Positions 30,131 through 39,126 are shown, counted from the first letter of the stretch. The stretch is 64,000 nucleotides of DNA from Rhizobium sp. NFR07 (GCF_900111905.1 NZ_FOKM01000005.1:186001-250000); one strand, 5' to 3'. Translations and numbers: made by a program. Notes: generated by a model from the sequence alone, not told the origin.

Positions 30131-30242
30131 TCGCCCGGAGCAGTTCCAGCAAAAGTGCGTAGCGGTTTTGCGTCCGGAACTGCTTGAAATCAAAGGACCA
30201 GAGCGATTTCGCGTCTCGAGGAAAAGCGGAAACGCTCTGGTC
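30131..30242. repeat. Two-hairpin rhizobial intergenic repeat
   Basis: The first palindrome is GCAGTTCC...GGAACTGC (about 30139-30184) with the inner GCAAAAGTGCGTAGCGGTTTTGC. The second is CCAGAGCG...CGCTCTGG (30200-30241). This compound unit with the AGCAATTCCAGCAAAA type core is common between rhizobial genes; a fragment of the same core stands at 14552-14568. It separates rplS from the convergent MFS gene. Confidence 0.75.
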
Positions 30243-30248
30243 GCGGGA

Positions 30249-31556
30249 TTACCGCAAGCCGCCGGGACGGGCCGAAGGCGGAACATCGTCCGAGTGATGG
30301 CCAAGCATCTGGCCGACGATGATGACCAGCACCCCGGCCGCCGCAAGGCAGGCTGCAAGGAAGAACATCGGCAGGATATTGCTGCCCGTCGCATCGTTGA
30401 TCCATGGCACGACGTTCTGGGCGACGAAGCCGCCTAGATTGCCGACCGAGTTGATTGCCGCGATGCCGGCCGCTGCACCCGCGCCCTTGAGGAACCGACC
30501 CGGCAGGCTCCAGAAAACCGGCTGGCCGGCAAAGATGCCTGCGGCGGCAATGCACAGGAAGAAGAACTGCGCATAGGGCGAGGCAACCAGCACGGAGGCC
30601 GCAAGCGCGATCGCGCCGATAAAGGCCGGGGCGACGATATAAGGCGTCTTCTTTTCCGTCTTGTCGGCGGCAGCGGGGACCACCCAAAGCGCCACGGCGA
30701 CGATCAGCCACGGAATGACGTTGATGAAGCCGTTCGTCGTGTTCGAGACGCCAAAACCCTTGACGATAGTCGGCAGCCAGTAGCTGAGACCATAGGCTGC
30801 GAGCGGGAAGCCGACATAGCAGAGCGCCATCAGGAGCACGCGCGGATTGATCAGGGCCTTGAAGCCGTGATCGGCATCCTTCTCCATCCCCTCGTTTTCC
30901 TTGGCCAGCCGGTCCTTCAGCCAGCGCTTCTCCTCATCGCTCAGAAACTTCGCCTTCTCGGGCGTGTCGTCGAGATAGAAGATCGTGACGATGCCGGCGA
31001 TGACGGCCGGAACGCCGGTCGCCAGGAATACCCATTCCCAGCCTGCCAGGCCGAGCGCGCCGTCGAGGTCGAGCAGCATGCCGCCGAGCGGCGCCCCGAT
31101 TGCATTGGCAAGTGCGCTGAAGATCATGAACAGCCCGACCATGCGGCCGCGATAGTCCTTCGGGAACCACAGCGTCAGCAGGTAGAGCACCCCGGGAAAG
31201 AAGCCGGCTTCGCATACGCCGAGCAGGAAGCGCAGGATGTAGAACATCATCATGTTCTGCGTGAAGGCGAGCGCGATCGTCACGAAGCCCCACGAGATCA
31301 GGATGCGCGCAAACCAGATCCGCGCGCCGAACCGCGTCAGAAACAGGTTGGCCGGCACTTCGAAGATGAAGTAGCCGATGAAGAACAGCGACGCGCCGAG
31401 GCCATAGGCATATTCGCTCATGCCCAGCGCATCGACCATCTGCAGCTTGGCATAGCTGACGTTCTGCCGGTCGATATAGGCAATCAGATAAAGCAGCCCC
31501 AGGAACGGCATCAGCCGCCAGGTGATTTTTGAGATCGTGTTATTTTCGGAAACCAA
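30249..31556 (-). CDS. MFS transporter, anion:cation symporter type
   Basis: 435 residues with 12 hydrophobic helices and a charged central loop (near 195-225). The DRQNVSYAKLQM segment after helix 1 and FLLGVCEAGFFPGVLYLLTLWFP in helices 4-5 are the signature of the anion:cation symporter family, which takes up organic acids such as tartrate, phthalate or glucarate. The substrate is not clear. It is divergent from an ABC binding-protein gene. Confidence 0.9.
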   Translation of the reverse strand: MVSENNTISKITWRLMPFLGLLYLIAYIDRQNVSYAKLQMVDALGMSEYAYGLGASLFFIGYFIFEVPANLFLTRFGARIWFARILISWGFVTIALAFTQNMMMFYILRFLLGVCEAGFFPGVLYLLTLWFPKDYRGRMVGLFMIFSALANAIGAPLGGMLLDLDGALGLAGWEWVFLATGVPAVIAGIVTIFYLDDTPEKAKFLSDEEKRWLKDRLAKENEGMEKDADHGFKALINPRVLLMALCYVGFPLAAYGLSYWLPTIVKGFGVSNTTNGFINVIPWLIVAVALWVVPAAADKTEKKTPYIVAPAFIGAIALAASVLVASPYAQFFFLCIAAAGIFAGQPVFWSLPGRFLKGAGAAAGIAAINSVGNLGGFVAQNVVPWINDATGSNILPMFFLAACLAAAGVLVIIVGQMLGHHSDDVPPSARPGGLR

Positions 31557-31742
31557 GGTATTCCTCCGGGCCTGACGGCCAATCCCTTAACTGTCAACGG
31601 GAAGTAGTTGCGCCGCAGCATGCGGCAAGGGGTCGCACCTCCATAAGATGCAAAGGCCTGGCTCTGTGATCACCGGTTCCGCTTGCCATCGTCGCGGAAT
31701 TGGGGACATTTGTGACAGACACATTTTCCGAGGATTGCCCTG

Positions 31743-32540
31743 ATGCTGACCAGACGCACTCTATTCGCGGGCCTCACCCTTGCAGCCCTTGCCCCCGCCG
31801 CGGCCTGTGCCCAGGCGCTTCCCGGCCTGAAGGGCCGCACGGTCGTCGTCGTGACCGAAAACGCCTATCCGCCGCTGCAGTTCGTCGATCCGAAGTCCGG
31901 CAATGCAATCGGCTGGGAATATGACGCGATGAACGAGATCGCGAAGAAGTTGAACTTCAAGGTCGAATACCAGAACGTCTCGTGGGACGCGATGATCCAG
32001 GCTGTGTCCGACGGCCAGTACGACATCGGCATGACCGGCATCACCATCAAGGACGACCGCAAGGAAAAGGTTGATTTTTCCGATCCCTACATGCGCTCGG
32101 AACAGTTCATGCTGGTGCGCGGCGACGAGAAGCGCTTCTCCGATGCCGAGAGCTTCGCCAAGGTCGATGACGCCCTCATAGGCGCCCAGCCGGGCACCAC
32201 GCCATTCTACACGGCCGTCTATTCGGTCCTGGACGGCAACGAGCAAAACCCGCGCATAAAACTGTTCGAGACCTTCGGCGCCACCGTACAGGCGCTGAAG
32301 ACCGGCGATGTCGACACGGTGCTGACCGACGGTACTGCTGGCAAGGGTTATGTCGATGCCTCCAACGGCGGCCTCAAGCTTATCGGCGGCCCGCTCGGCA
32401 CCGAGGATTTCGGCTTCATCTTCAAGAAGGGCTCGGATCTGGTAGCACCAGTCAACGCCGCGATCGCGGCGCTTAAGGCGGACGGCACGCTCGACGCGCT
32501 GAACAAGAAGTGGTTCCTTGACTACAAGATGGGCCAATGA
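31743..32540 (+). CDS. Amino-acid-type ABC transporter substrate-binding protein
   Basis: 265 residues. The N terminus (MLTRRTLFAGLTLAALAPAAACAQ) is a signal peptide with a twin-arginine pair. The rest is a type II periplasmic binding protein of the polar amino acid family (YPPLQFVDPKSGNAIGWEYDAMNEIAKKL, SWDAMIQAVSDGQYDIGMTGITI). It should bind an amino acid or similar small cation in the periplasm and deliver it to the permease coded 28 bases downstream. Confidence 0.92.
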   Translation: MLTRRTLFAGLTLAALAPAAACAQALPGLKGRTVVVVTENAYPPLQFVDPKSGNAIGWEYDAMNEIAKKLNFKVEYQNVSWDAMIQAVSDGQYDIGMTGITIKDDRKEKVDFSDPYMRSEQFMLVRGDEKRFSDAESFAKVDDALIGAQPGTTPFYTAVYSVLDGNEQNPRIKLFETFGATVQALKTGDVDTVLTDGTAGKGYVDASNGGLKLIGGPLGTEDFGFIFKKGSDLVAPVNAAIAALKADGTLDALNKKWFLDYKMGQ

Positions 32541-32568
32541 CGGCAAGGCCGCGGAAAGCTCCAGCCTG

Positions 32569-33393
32569 ATGGGCTTCCAGACCCTGCCGGCATCGAATGG
32601 CGATGATGATCGCCCCTGGTGGCTTTATGCCTTGATCGTCATCGGCCTTTCGATCGCCGCCGTCATCGCGGTCAACGATCTCTATGCCCAGGTCTTCACC
32701 GTTGTCGCGCGGGGCATCTGGGTGACGATCTTCGTCACGATCATCGCCTTCGCGCTCGCCTGCGGGCTCGGACTGCTGATCTCGCTTGCCGGCCTGTCGG
32801 ACAATATCGCGCTGCGCCAGACGGCGCGCTTTTATGTCGAGGTCGTGCGCGGCGTCCCGATCCTCGTCCTTCTCTTCTACATCGCCTTTGTCGGCGCACC
32901 CGGGCTCGTCAGCCTCTATAATTTCGCCATCACGCCGCTGGTCGATGGCGGTTGGATGGAGCCGGCGCAGGTCCGCGACCTCTCGCTCATGTGGCGGGCG
33001 ATCATCGCGCTGACGATCGGCTATTCGGCCTTCATCGCGGAGATCTTTCGTGCCGGCTTCCAGTCCGTCGACCGCGGCCAGATCGAGGCGGCCATGGCGC
33101 TCGGCCTTAGCCGCTCCCAGCGATTTCGCCTGATCGTCTTTCCCCAGGCGATCCGGGTGATCTTTCCGCCGCTTTCGAACGACTTCGTGTCGATGGTGAA
33201 GGACAGTTCGCTCGTCTCGGTGCTCGGCGTCGCCGATATCAGCCAGGCCGGCAAGATCTACGCCTCCGGCTCGTTCCGCTTCTTCGAGACCTATTCGATT
33301 GTCGCCTATATCTACCTGATCCTGACGATCGGCCTTTCCATCATGCTGAGAAAGGTCGAGCAACGCATGCGCGAGAAAGGGAACCGTCGATGA
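32569..33393 (+). CDS. Amino acid ABC transporter permease (HisM/ArtM type)
   Basis: 274 residues with five or six hydrophobic helices and the EAA loop EAAMALGLSRSQRFRLIVFPQAIR near the C-terminal part. The ATG at 32569 has no strong site; a TTG upstream overlaps the preceding gene and is rejected. It works with the binding protein just upstream. The usual partner ATPase is absent here: the next gene, overlapping by four bases, is a methyltransferase. A shared ATPase from another locus is likely. Confidence 0.92.
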   Translation: MGFQTLPASNGDDDRPWWLYALIVIGLSIAAVIAVNDLYAQVFTVVARGIWVTIFVTIIAFALACGLGLLISLAGLSDNIALRQTARFYVEVVRGVPILVLLFYIAFVGAPGLVSLYNFAITPLVDGGWMEPAQVRDLSLMWRAIIALTIGYSAFIAEIFRAGFQSVDRGQIEAAMALGLSRSQRFRLIVFPQAIRVIFPPLSNDFVSMVKDSSLVSVLGVADISQAGKIYASGSFRFFETYSIVAYIYLILTIGLSIMLRKVEQRMREKGNRR

Positions 33394-34022
33394 GCGAACG
33401 CAAAAGCGAAGGACTGGCAAAGGTCTACGCCTCGAAATCGGATGCCGAACTGACATCAGCCTATGCCGCATGGTCGACCGATTACGACCGGGAAAACCTG
33501 TCCTCGGGCTACAACCTGCCCTTCATGATCACAGCATGGGTCGCGCGTTATCTCGCCCCTGATGCCGGGCCGCTACTCGATGCCGGCTGCGGCACCGGCC
33601 TCTCCGGTCCCTATCTGAAGGCACTCGGCTACGGCACCGTCGAGGGCCTGGACTTTTCCGAGGAAATGCTGGCGCTGGCGCAAAAGCGCGGCGCCTATGA
33701 CCTGCTTCAGCGCGCGACGCTTGGCGAGGAACTTCCCTGGCCGGACGCCCATTTTTCGGGCTTCTTGTCCACCGGCGTGTTCACGGAAGGCCACGCGCCG
33801 GCAAAAAGCCTGTTCGAGCTCTGCCGCATCACCCGCCCCGGCGGCTACGGCATCTTCACCGTGCGCGACAAGGTGTTCGATGCCGGCGGTTTTGCCGAGG
33901 TCTTCGCCGAACTGGCTGCGCTCGGCATCTGGCAGGCGGTCGAGGAAAGCCCGCTCTGGCGCTCCTATGCGATCGACGAGCCGGACGTACTGGTCAGGAC
34001 CTACGTCTTCCGGATCAACTGA
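33390..34022 (+). CDS. Class I SAM-dependent methyltransferase
   Basis: 210 residues. The SAM loop LLDAGCGTGLSGPYLKALGY lies near 65-84, followed by the acidic residue of EGLDFSEEML and the DAHFSGFLSTGVFTEGHAP motif IV region. The family is Methyltransf_11-like with a small-molecule substrate that cannot be named. The ATG overlaps the permease stop codon, so it is co-translated with the ABC importer genes. That suggests the enzyme acts on the imported compound, though this is inference. Confidence 0.88.
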   Translation: MSERKSEGLAKVYASKSDAELTSAYAAWSTDYDRENLSSGYNLPFMITAWVARYLAPDAGPLLDAGCGTGLSGPYLKALGYGTVEGLDFSEEMLALAQKRGAYDLLQRATLGEELPWPDAHFSGFLSTGVFTEGHAPAKSLFELCRITRPGGYGIFTVRDKVFDAGGFAEVFAELAALGIWQAVEESPLWRSYAIDEPDVLVRTYVFRIN

Positions 34023-34024
34023 GA

Positions 34025-35056
34025 TCAGGTTTCCCTGATCACGAATCGATCGCGGCCGGCCGCCTTCGCCTGGTAGAGCGCCTCGTCGACCGCCCTCAAG
34101 AGGCCGAGCCTGTCGGACCCCGCATCGGGGGCAAGTGCGACCCCGATGCTCAGCCTTGCGCTGAGCAACATGTCTCCCACGACGAAGGGACGGCGGAATT
34201 CGCTGAGCAGCCGCTCGCACAGTCCGGACAGCGCCGCGACATCCGGCGGGTCAGGCACGAAGATGGCGAACTCGTCGCCGCCCATACGCACGACGACATC
34301 CTGCGCCCGCACGCATTCGCTGATGCGCTTTGCGGCATGGGTCAGAACCTCGTCGCCGGTGTGATGGCCGTAACGGTCGTTGATTGTCTTGAACCCGTCC
34401 ATGTCGAGATAGAGAACGCCGAAACCCTGCTGCGACGACAGCGCGTTGCTGAGCATCACATCGATCAGGGAGACGAGCGCCGACCTGTTGTAGAAGCCGG
34501 TCAGCGGATCGGTCATCGCCGCAAGCTTCAGCTTCTCCTCGGCGAATTCCATCAGGAAATTGGCCTTCTGCAGCCGCAGCAGGCCGCTCGCGACATCGGC
34601 GAACTGGCGCAGTTGGCGGATTTCGTCATCGTTGAAATCGCGCGGCTTCGTGTCGATCAGGCAGAACGCACCGACCGGCAGCTCGGGATCGAGCGATATC
34701 GGCGCGCCGGCATAGCTGCGAAAATGCGGCTCCCCGGTAACGAAAGGCATGTCACGCAGTTCGGGATGGCGGGTCATGTCGGGAATGACGACGACCTCGT
34801 TCTCGAACACGACGCGCGAGCAGATCGACGCATCGCGCGAGCAGGCATTGATCTGGATACTGCCCACCTGGCAGGTGACGCGCTGCCAGTCCTCGTCAAC
34901 GATATTGACCGCTGCGACCGGGCTGCCGAACACGTCCTTGGCGAGCTGAACCAGGGACGTCAGCTCCGGCGTGGAATAGCCATCGGGAGCGATCAACGCC
35001 CGGACGGATTGCAGGCGTTCAGCTTCATTGACAGGAAGCTGGACTGTGAGAGCCAT
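34025..35056 (-). CDS. GAF-domain diguanylate cyclase
   Basis: 343 residues without membrane segments. A GAF domain (about 25-165, with GSPVAAVNIVDEDWQRV and AGAPI) is followed by a GGDEF domain with the active site GGDEF at 259-263. The inhibitory site R250-AQ-D253 is intact, so c-di-GMP feedback is expected, unlike in the membrane cyclase at 14.6 kb. The start at 35056 has AAGGAGG seven bases upstream. The GAF signal is unknown; cysteines at 62, 72 and 79 could bind a cofactor. Confidence 0.92.
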   Translation of the reverse strand: MALTVQLPVNEAERLQSVRALIAPDGYSTPELTSLVQLAKDVFGSPVAAVNIVDEDWQRVTCQVGSIQINACSRDASICSRVVFENEVVVIPDMTRHPELRDMPFVTGEPHFRSYAGAPISLDPELPVGAFCLIDTKPRDFNDDEIRQLRQFADVASGLLRLQKANFLMEFAEEKLKLAAMTDPLTGFYNRSALVSLIDVMLSNALSSQQGFGVLYLDMDGFKTINDRYGHHTGDEVLTHAAKRISECVRAQDVVVRMGGDEFAIFVPDPPDVAALSGLCERLLSEFRRPFVVGDMLLSARLSIGVALAPDAGSDRLGLLRAVDEALYQAKAAGRDRFVIRET

Positions 35057-35184
35057 AAGCTCCTCCTTGTTTTCCATCCGCGGCGACGCCAACTATGGCC
35101 TCGAAGGTTATGCAGGTTTACGAACTTTAGGCTTGTGGCATGCACACCCTTTCCAGACAATTGCCGCGACCTCAAAAAACTGCT

Positions 35185-35313
35185 ATGGCAACGCCCATGG
35201 GATCGAAATTCGGATGCCTCGCGAACAGATTTATCGTGCTGCAGGACCACAAGCGTCTGCCGGCACGCTTCTTCGCGCGCGTCTCCGGTGCGCTCAACAG
35301 CCGACTTAGCTGA
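35185..35313 (+). CDS. Possible small basic protein upstream of leuC
   Basis: A 42-codon open frame (MATPMGSKFGCLANRF start, SGALNSRLS end) with GC-rich third positions like the neighbours. It is rich in Arg/Lys and has several Leu, but no run of Leu codons, so it is not a classic attenuation peptide. No good ribosome site precedes the ATG. Its stop is followed at once by a GGCCGC/GCGGCC hairpin. It may be a real small gene, a leuC leader peptide, or chance. I recognise no family. Confidence 0.35.
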   Translation: MATPMGSKFGCLANRFIVLQDHKRLPARFFARVSGALNSRLS

Positions 35314-35333
35314 CGGCCGCATTTGCGGCCCGT
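35313..35333 (+). promoter_or_regulatory. Hairpin between the small open frame and leuC
   Basis: ACGGCCGC and GCGGCCCGT pair around ATTT with one bulged base. A GTTTTTG tract lies about 14 bases further on, too far for a standard terminator, so an attenuator-like or mRNA-stability role is possible. Confidence 0.4.
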
Positions 35334-35403
35334 GCCGCGGCAACACGTTTTTGCCGAAATCCCGTCTCTTCTTTCAAAACCTGTTCTTCAACGGATGGCA
35401 GCC

Positions 35404-36813
35404 ATGAGCGCACCCCGCACCCTGTACGATAAAATCTGGGACGACCACGTCGTCTCCGAGGACGAAAACGGCACCTGTCTTCTCTACATCGATCGTCACC
35501 TGGTTCACGAGGTGACGAGTCCGCAGGCTTTCGAAGGTCTGCGCATGGCTGGCCGCAAGGTCCGCGCGCCGGAAAAGACGCTTGCCGTCGTCGACCACAA
35601 CGTCCCAACCTCCGCTGATCGCCATCTCGGCATCAAGAACGAGGAAAGCCGCATTCAGGTCGAGGCACTGGCGCAGAACGCCCATGACTTCGGGCTGGAA
35701 TATTACTCGGAGAAGGATATCCGCCAGGGTATCGTTCACATCGTCGGGCCGGAACAGGGCTTCACCCTGCCGGGCATGACCATCGTCTGCGGCGACAGCC
35801 ACACCTCGACCCACGGCGCCTTCGGCTCGCTGGCCCACGGTATCGGCACGTCCGAGGTCGAGCATGTTCTGGCCACGCAGACGCTGGTGCAGAAGAAGGC
35901 GAAGAACATGCTGGTGCGCGTCGACGGCGCGCTGCCGGCAGGCGTCACCGCCAAGGACATCATCCTCGCCATCATCGGCGAGATCGGCACCGCAGGCGGC
36001 ACCGGCCACGTCATCGAGTTTGCCGGCGAAGCGATCCGCTCGCTGTCGATGGAAGGCCGCATGACGATCTGTAACATGACGATCGAAGGCGGCGCCCGCG
36101 CCGGCCTGATAGCGCCGGACGAGACGACCTTTGCCTATATCAAGGACAAGCCGCGCGCGCCGAAGGGCACGGCCTGGGATATGGCCGTCGACTACTGGAA
36201 GACGCTGCATACGGATGAAGGCGCCCATTACGACAAGGTCGTCGTTCTGGATGCCGCCAACCTGCCGCCGATCGTCTCCTGGGGTTCCTCCCCGGAAGAC
36301 GTCATCTCCGTCGAAGGCGCCGTGCCGAACCCAGACGACATCCAGGACGAAAACAAGCGCACGTCGAAATGGCGCGCGCTCGATTATATGGGCCTGAAGC
36401 CGGGCACCAAAATGACCGACATCACCGTCGACCGCGTCTTCATCGGCTCCTGCACCAACGGCCGCATCGAGGATCTGCGCGCCGCCGCCAAGGTTGTCGA
36501 GGGCAAGAAGGTCGCCTCCACCGTCAACGCCATGATCGTGCCGGGCTCCGGCATCGTCAAGGAACAGGCGGAAGCCGAAGGCCTCGACGTCATCTTCAAG
36601 GAGGCCGGTTTCGAATGGCGCGAGCCTGGCTGTTCCATGTGCCTTGCCATGAACGACGACCGTCTGAACCCGTACGAGCGCTGCGCCTCCACCTCGAACC
36701 GCAATTTCGAAGGCCGCCAGGGCTACAAGGGCCGCACCCATCTGGTCTCGCCAGCGATGGCGGCGGCAGCTGCGGTGGCAGGACACTTCGTCGATATCCG
36801 CGAGTGGAAGTGA
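35404..36813 (+). CDS. leuC: 3-isopropylmalate dehydratase large subunit
   Basis: 469 residues, full-length LeuC. The 4Fe-4S ligands are Cys350 (IGSCTNGR), Cys410 and Cys413 (GCSMC). DHNVPTS and [12 protein letters not shown] are the substrate loops. With LeuD (not in this window) it isomerises 2- to 3-isopropylmalate in leucine synthesis. The ATG at 35404 begins at the conserved [13 protein letters not shown]; an ATG three codons upstream is possible. A long leader precedes and a MITE-like repeat follows. Confidence 0.97.
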   Translation: MSAPRTLYDKIWDDHVVSEDENGTCLLYIDRHLVHEVTSPQAFEGLRMAGRKVRAPEKTLAVVDHNVPTSADRHLGIKNEESRIQVEALAQNAHDFGLEYYSEKDIRQGIVHIVGPEQGFTLPGMTIVCGDSHTSTHGAFGSLAHGIGTSEVEHVLATQTLVQKKAKNMLVRVDGALPAGVTAKDIILAIIGEIGTAGGTGHVIEFAGEAIRSLSMEGRMTICNMTIEGGARAGLIAPDETTFAYIKDKPRAPKGTAWDMAVDYWKTLHTDEGAHYDKVVVLDAANLPPIVSWGSSPEDVISVEGAVPNPDDIQDENKRTSKWRALDYMGLKPGTKMTDITVDRVFIGSCTNGRIEDLRAAAKVVEGKKVASTVNAMIVPGSGIVKEQAEAEGLDVIFKEAGFEWREPGCSMCLAMNDDRLNPYERCASTSNRNFEGRQGYKGRTHLVSPAMAAAAAVAGHFVDIREWK

Positions 36814-36834
36814 ACCAATGACGGTGAGGGGGCA

Positions 36835-37020
36835 TATCCCCTCACTTGCGATTTCTAAGACTTAGCCTTCGGCTAAGACTTGAAATCGCTTTCTCTCCCA
36901 CAAGGGGAGAGATATCGGCGACCGCGGCACACTCGACGCCCTACCTCTCCCCTTGTGGGAGAGGTCACAAAATCAAGATCTTAGCTTCAGCTAAGTCTTA
37001 GATTTTGTTGGTGAGGGGAT
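36835..37020. repeat. 186-bp MITE-like inverted repeat with nested hairpins
   Basis: The two ends are inverted copies of about 77 bases, roughly three quarters identical, starting ATCCCCTCAC and ending GTGAGGGGAT. Each arm holds its own hairpin (left 36850-36888, with CTTAGCC/GGCTAAG; right 36968-37007, with CTTAGCT/AGCTAAG) and an inner CTCTCCC...GGGAGAG palindrome (36892-36912 and 36944-36963). There is no coding capacity. It fits a non-autonomous mobile or mosaic repeat. Confidence 0.8.
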
Positions 37021-37031
37021 ACTCTCAAGCT

Positions 37032-37583
37032 TCACCCCACCACCTTCACCACCGTCCCCTTCCGCAAAAACGGCAGCAACCGCTTCATATCCCGCGGATG
37101 CACCGCCACGCAGCCGGCCGTCGGCTGGTAACCCGGCTTGATCAGGTGGAAGAAGATCGCCGATCCGCCATAGCGTTTGCGCGACGCTATGTTCCAGTCC
37201 ATCACCAGGCAGATATCGTAGAGCCCGTCCGCGCGCATCATCTCCTCATGGCTCGGCTTGAACGGCGCCTTCACCAGCCGGTTATACGCCGGATGCTTCG
37301 GCTCGTCGCACCACAGCATGTCCTTGCCGATCCGCCGCATGGGCAGCGCCGTGGGCGGCAATCGGACGCGCTCGCCTCGGGTGAAACCGGAAATGAGCTT
37401 CATCGATGCGATCGGGGTTGCGCCATCCCCTTCCCGCTTGAAGGCCGTGGTGCCGGACCGGCCGATGGCGGCGCGAATCGTCAGGCCATCGATCGAAATG
37501 ATTGCCCGCTGTCGATTGCCGGGTGCCGTCCTCACGGTAATGACCGATCGCTCTGTTACAGTCTGCACACGGAAAAGCGGCAT
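37032..37583 (-). CDS. L,D-transpeptidase family protein (YkuD domain)
   Basis: 183 residues. The YkuD active site is His146 with TAGCVAVHP, the catalytic Cys at 158; the usual Ser before Gly-Cys is replaced by Ala. It has no visible signal peptide in this frame, which begins MPLFRVQTVTERSVI. The family makes 3-3 peptidoglycan cross-links or anchors lipoproteins; this short form resembles the L,D-transpeptidase catalytic domain proteins of rhizobia with unproven localisation. The ATG at 37583 has GAGAAA upstream; longer starts have weaker support. Confidence 0.85.
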   Translation of the reverse strand: MPLFRVQTVTERSVITVRTAPGNRQRAIISIDGLTIRAAIGRSGTTAFKREGDGATPIASMKLISGFTRGERVRLPPTALPMRRIGKDMLWCDEPKHPAYNRLVKAPFKPSHEEMMRADGLYDICLVMDWNIASRKRYGGSAIFFHLIKPGYQPTAGCVAVHPRDMKRLLPFLRKGTVVKVVG

Positions 37584-37728
37584 TTTCTCACGAGCTTTTG
37601 CTTTGAATATGATTTTGTTTGAAATCATAGCATGTTGGGAATTAGATCGAAGAGCCCTAAATACGCATGGAATGCGCCGACTTGACCGGCGCCGAGGCAC
37701 GACGGGCGATACGAAAGGCAAGAACCGA

Positions 37729-38409
37729 ATGGCAAGAACGATACTTTTGGTCGATGACGACAACGATCTGCGCGAGACGCTGGTCGAGCAATTGTCGTTA
37801 TACGACGAGTTTTCGCTGTTGCAGGAAGAGAATGCCACTAAGGCCATGAACACGGCCAAAACCACCCAGGTCGACCTGCTGATCATGGATGTCGGCCTTC
37901 CCGACATGGATGGCCGCGAGGCCGTCAAGCTCCTGCGCAAGAACGGCTTCAAGGCGCCGATCATCATGCTGACGGGCCACGACACCGATTCCGACACCAT
38001 TCTGGGTCTCGAAGCCGGCGCCAACGACTATATAACCAAGCCGTTCCGCTTCGCCGTTCTTCTCGCCCGCATCCGCGCGCAGCTGCGCCAGTACGAGCAG
38101 AGCGAGGACGCGACCTTCACCGTCGGCCCCTATATCTTCAAGCCGAGCCAGAAGCTCTTGACCACCGATGACGGCAAGAAGATCCGCCTCACCGAGAAGG
38201 AAGCGGCGATCATCCGCTATCTCTATCGCGCCGGCCAGAAGGTTGTCACCCGCGACGTGTTGCTGGAAGAGGTCTGGGGCTACAATTCCGGCGTTACCAC
38301 CCATACGCTCGAAACCCACGTCTACCGGCTTCGCCAGAAGATCGAGCGCGATCCGTCCAGCGCCGAAATCCTGGTCACCGAAAACGGCGGCTACAAGATC
38401 GTTCCGTAA
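37729..38409 (+). CDS. OmpR/PhoB-type response regulator transcription factor
   Basis: 226 residues. The receiver domain has acidic residues Asp10/Asp11, the phospho-acceptor Asp54 (LIMDVGLPDMDG), Thr (MLTGHD) and Lys in DYITKPF. A winged-helix DNA-binding domain follows (about 125-226, LTEKEAAIIRYLYRAGQKVVTRDVLLEEVWGY). No sensor kinase is next to it. It is fused end to start with a cyclic-nucleotide-binding protein gene (TAATG overlap), so phosphorelay and second-messenger signals may meet. Its target genes are unknown. Confidence 0.93.
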   Translation: MARTILLVDDDNDLRETLVEQLSLYDEFSLLQEENATKAMNTAKTTQVDLLIMDVGLPDMDGREAVKLLRKNGFKAPIIMLTGHDTDSDTILGLEAGANDYITKPFRFAVLLARIRAQLRQYEQSEDATFTVGPYIFKPSQKLLTTDDGKKIRLTEKEAAIIRYLYRAGQKVVTRDVLLEEVWGYNSGVTTHTLETHVYRLRQKIERDPSSAEILVTENGGYKIVP

Positions 38410-38864
38410 TGGCGCTGAATGACGATATCCAGCTTCTGTCCCAGGTCCCGCTGTTCCGGCAGCTGGACGGAGATCAGCTGCGCCTGATCGCCTTCGGCGC
38501 CGAGCGGCGGTCGCTTGCGGAGGGTCAGGAACTGTTTCGCGAGGGCTCGCCTGCCGAAGCAGCCTATATCGTCGTGCGGGGCAGGATCGGTCTCTACGCC
38601 ATGGACCGTATGGGCGACATTCGCCACCAGAAGGATGTCGGTGCAGCGACCCTGCTTTCCGAACTTGCGCTGGTGACGATGGTCGAGCGGAAGTTTACCG
38701 CGGTTGCTGCATCGGACTGTGAAGTGCTGAAGGTCAATCGCCAGCTGTTCCAGCGGCTTCTGGAGGAATACCCCCAGGTCGGGCGCCTGATCGAAGCGCG
38801 CATCCGGGAGAATATCGCCGGCCTCGCCAAGGCGGCGGCGGCGATGGAACATCGGTTCCGGTAA
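38409..38864 (+). CDS. Cyclic nucleotide-binding domain protein
   Basis: 151 residues, almost entirely one Crp-type effector domain (PLFRQLDGDQLRLIAFGAERRSLAEGQELFREG). It ends with a helix and lacks the helix-turn-helix of Crp/Fnr regulators. It can bind a nucleotide or simply act as an oligomerisation domain. The ATG shares a base with the stop of the response regulator (TAATG), so the two proteins are made in step and probably work together. Confidence 0.88.
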   Translation: MALNDDIQLLSQVPLFRQLDGDQLRLIAFGAERRSLAEGQELFREGSPAEAAYIVVRGRIGLYAMDRMGDIRHQKDVGAATLLSELALVTMVERKFTAVAASDCEVLKVNRQLFQRLLEEYPQVGRLIEARIRENIAGLAKAAAAMEHRFR

Positions 38865-38956
38865 GTCCCTTCCGCGAGGCCACAGCCCCTTGCTCAGGTG
38901 CCACAACCTTTTTCTCACCCATCACCCGGCCATTGAACGAGGCAATCCCCCTCTAG

Positions 38957-39087
38957 CCTCTCCCCCACAAGGGGGAGAAGAGTCGCGGCAATCGCCTGGC
39001 CCAATTCAAACTTGGCCAAACGGCACTGCCTGCTCCGAATAGCTTCGGCGGAACGGCCGGGTTAAGCCCTCCCCCTGTGGGGAGGGT
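38957..39087. repeat. Palindromic repeat remnants between the CNB gene and xthA
   Basis: Two GC-rich hairpins about 84 bases apart: CTCTCCCCC...GGGGGAGAAGAG (38957-38982) and CCCTCCCC...GGGGAGGG (39067-39087). Their cores resemble those of the repeats at 12.1, 18.4 and 36.9 kb. The full 262-base gap has no gene. Confidence 0.6.
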
Positions 39088-39126
39088 TTGGGAAGGGGCC
39101 TTTTACGTTCGTGAACCCCGAAACCC

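Noticed and set aside
35374..36786. 470-codon frame antisense to leuC
   Set aside because: LeuC is complete with all cluster ligands; the antisense frame has no ribosome site or known domain.
36835..37020. CRISPR-like reading of the repeated hairpins after leuC
   Set aside because: Only inverted arms, no regular direct repeats with unique spacers and no cas genes.
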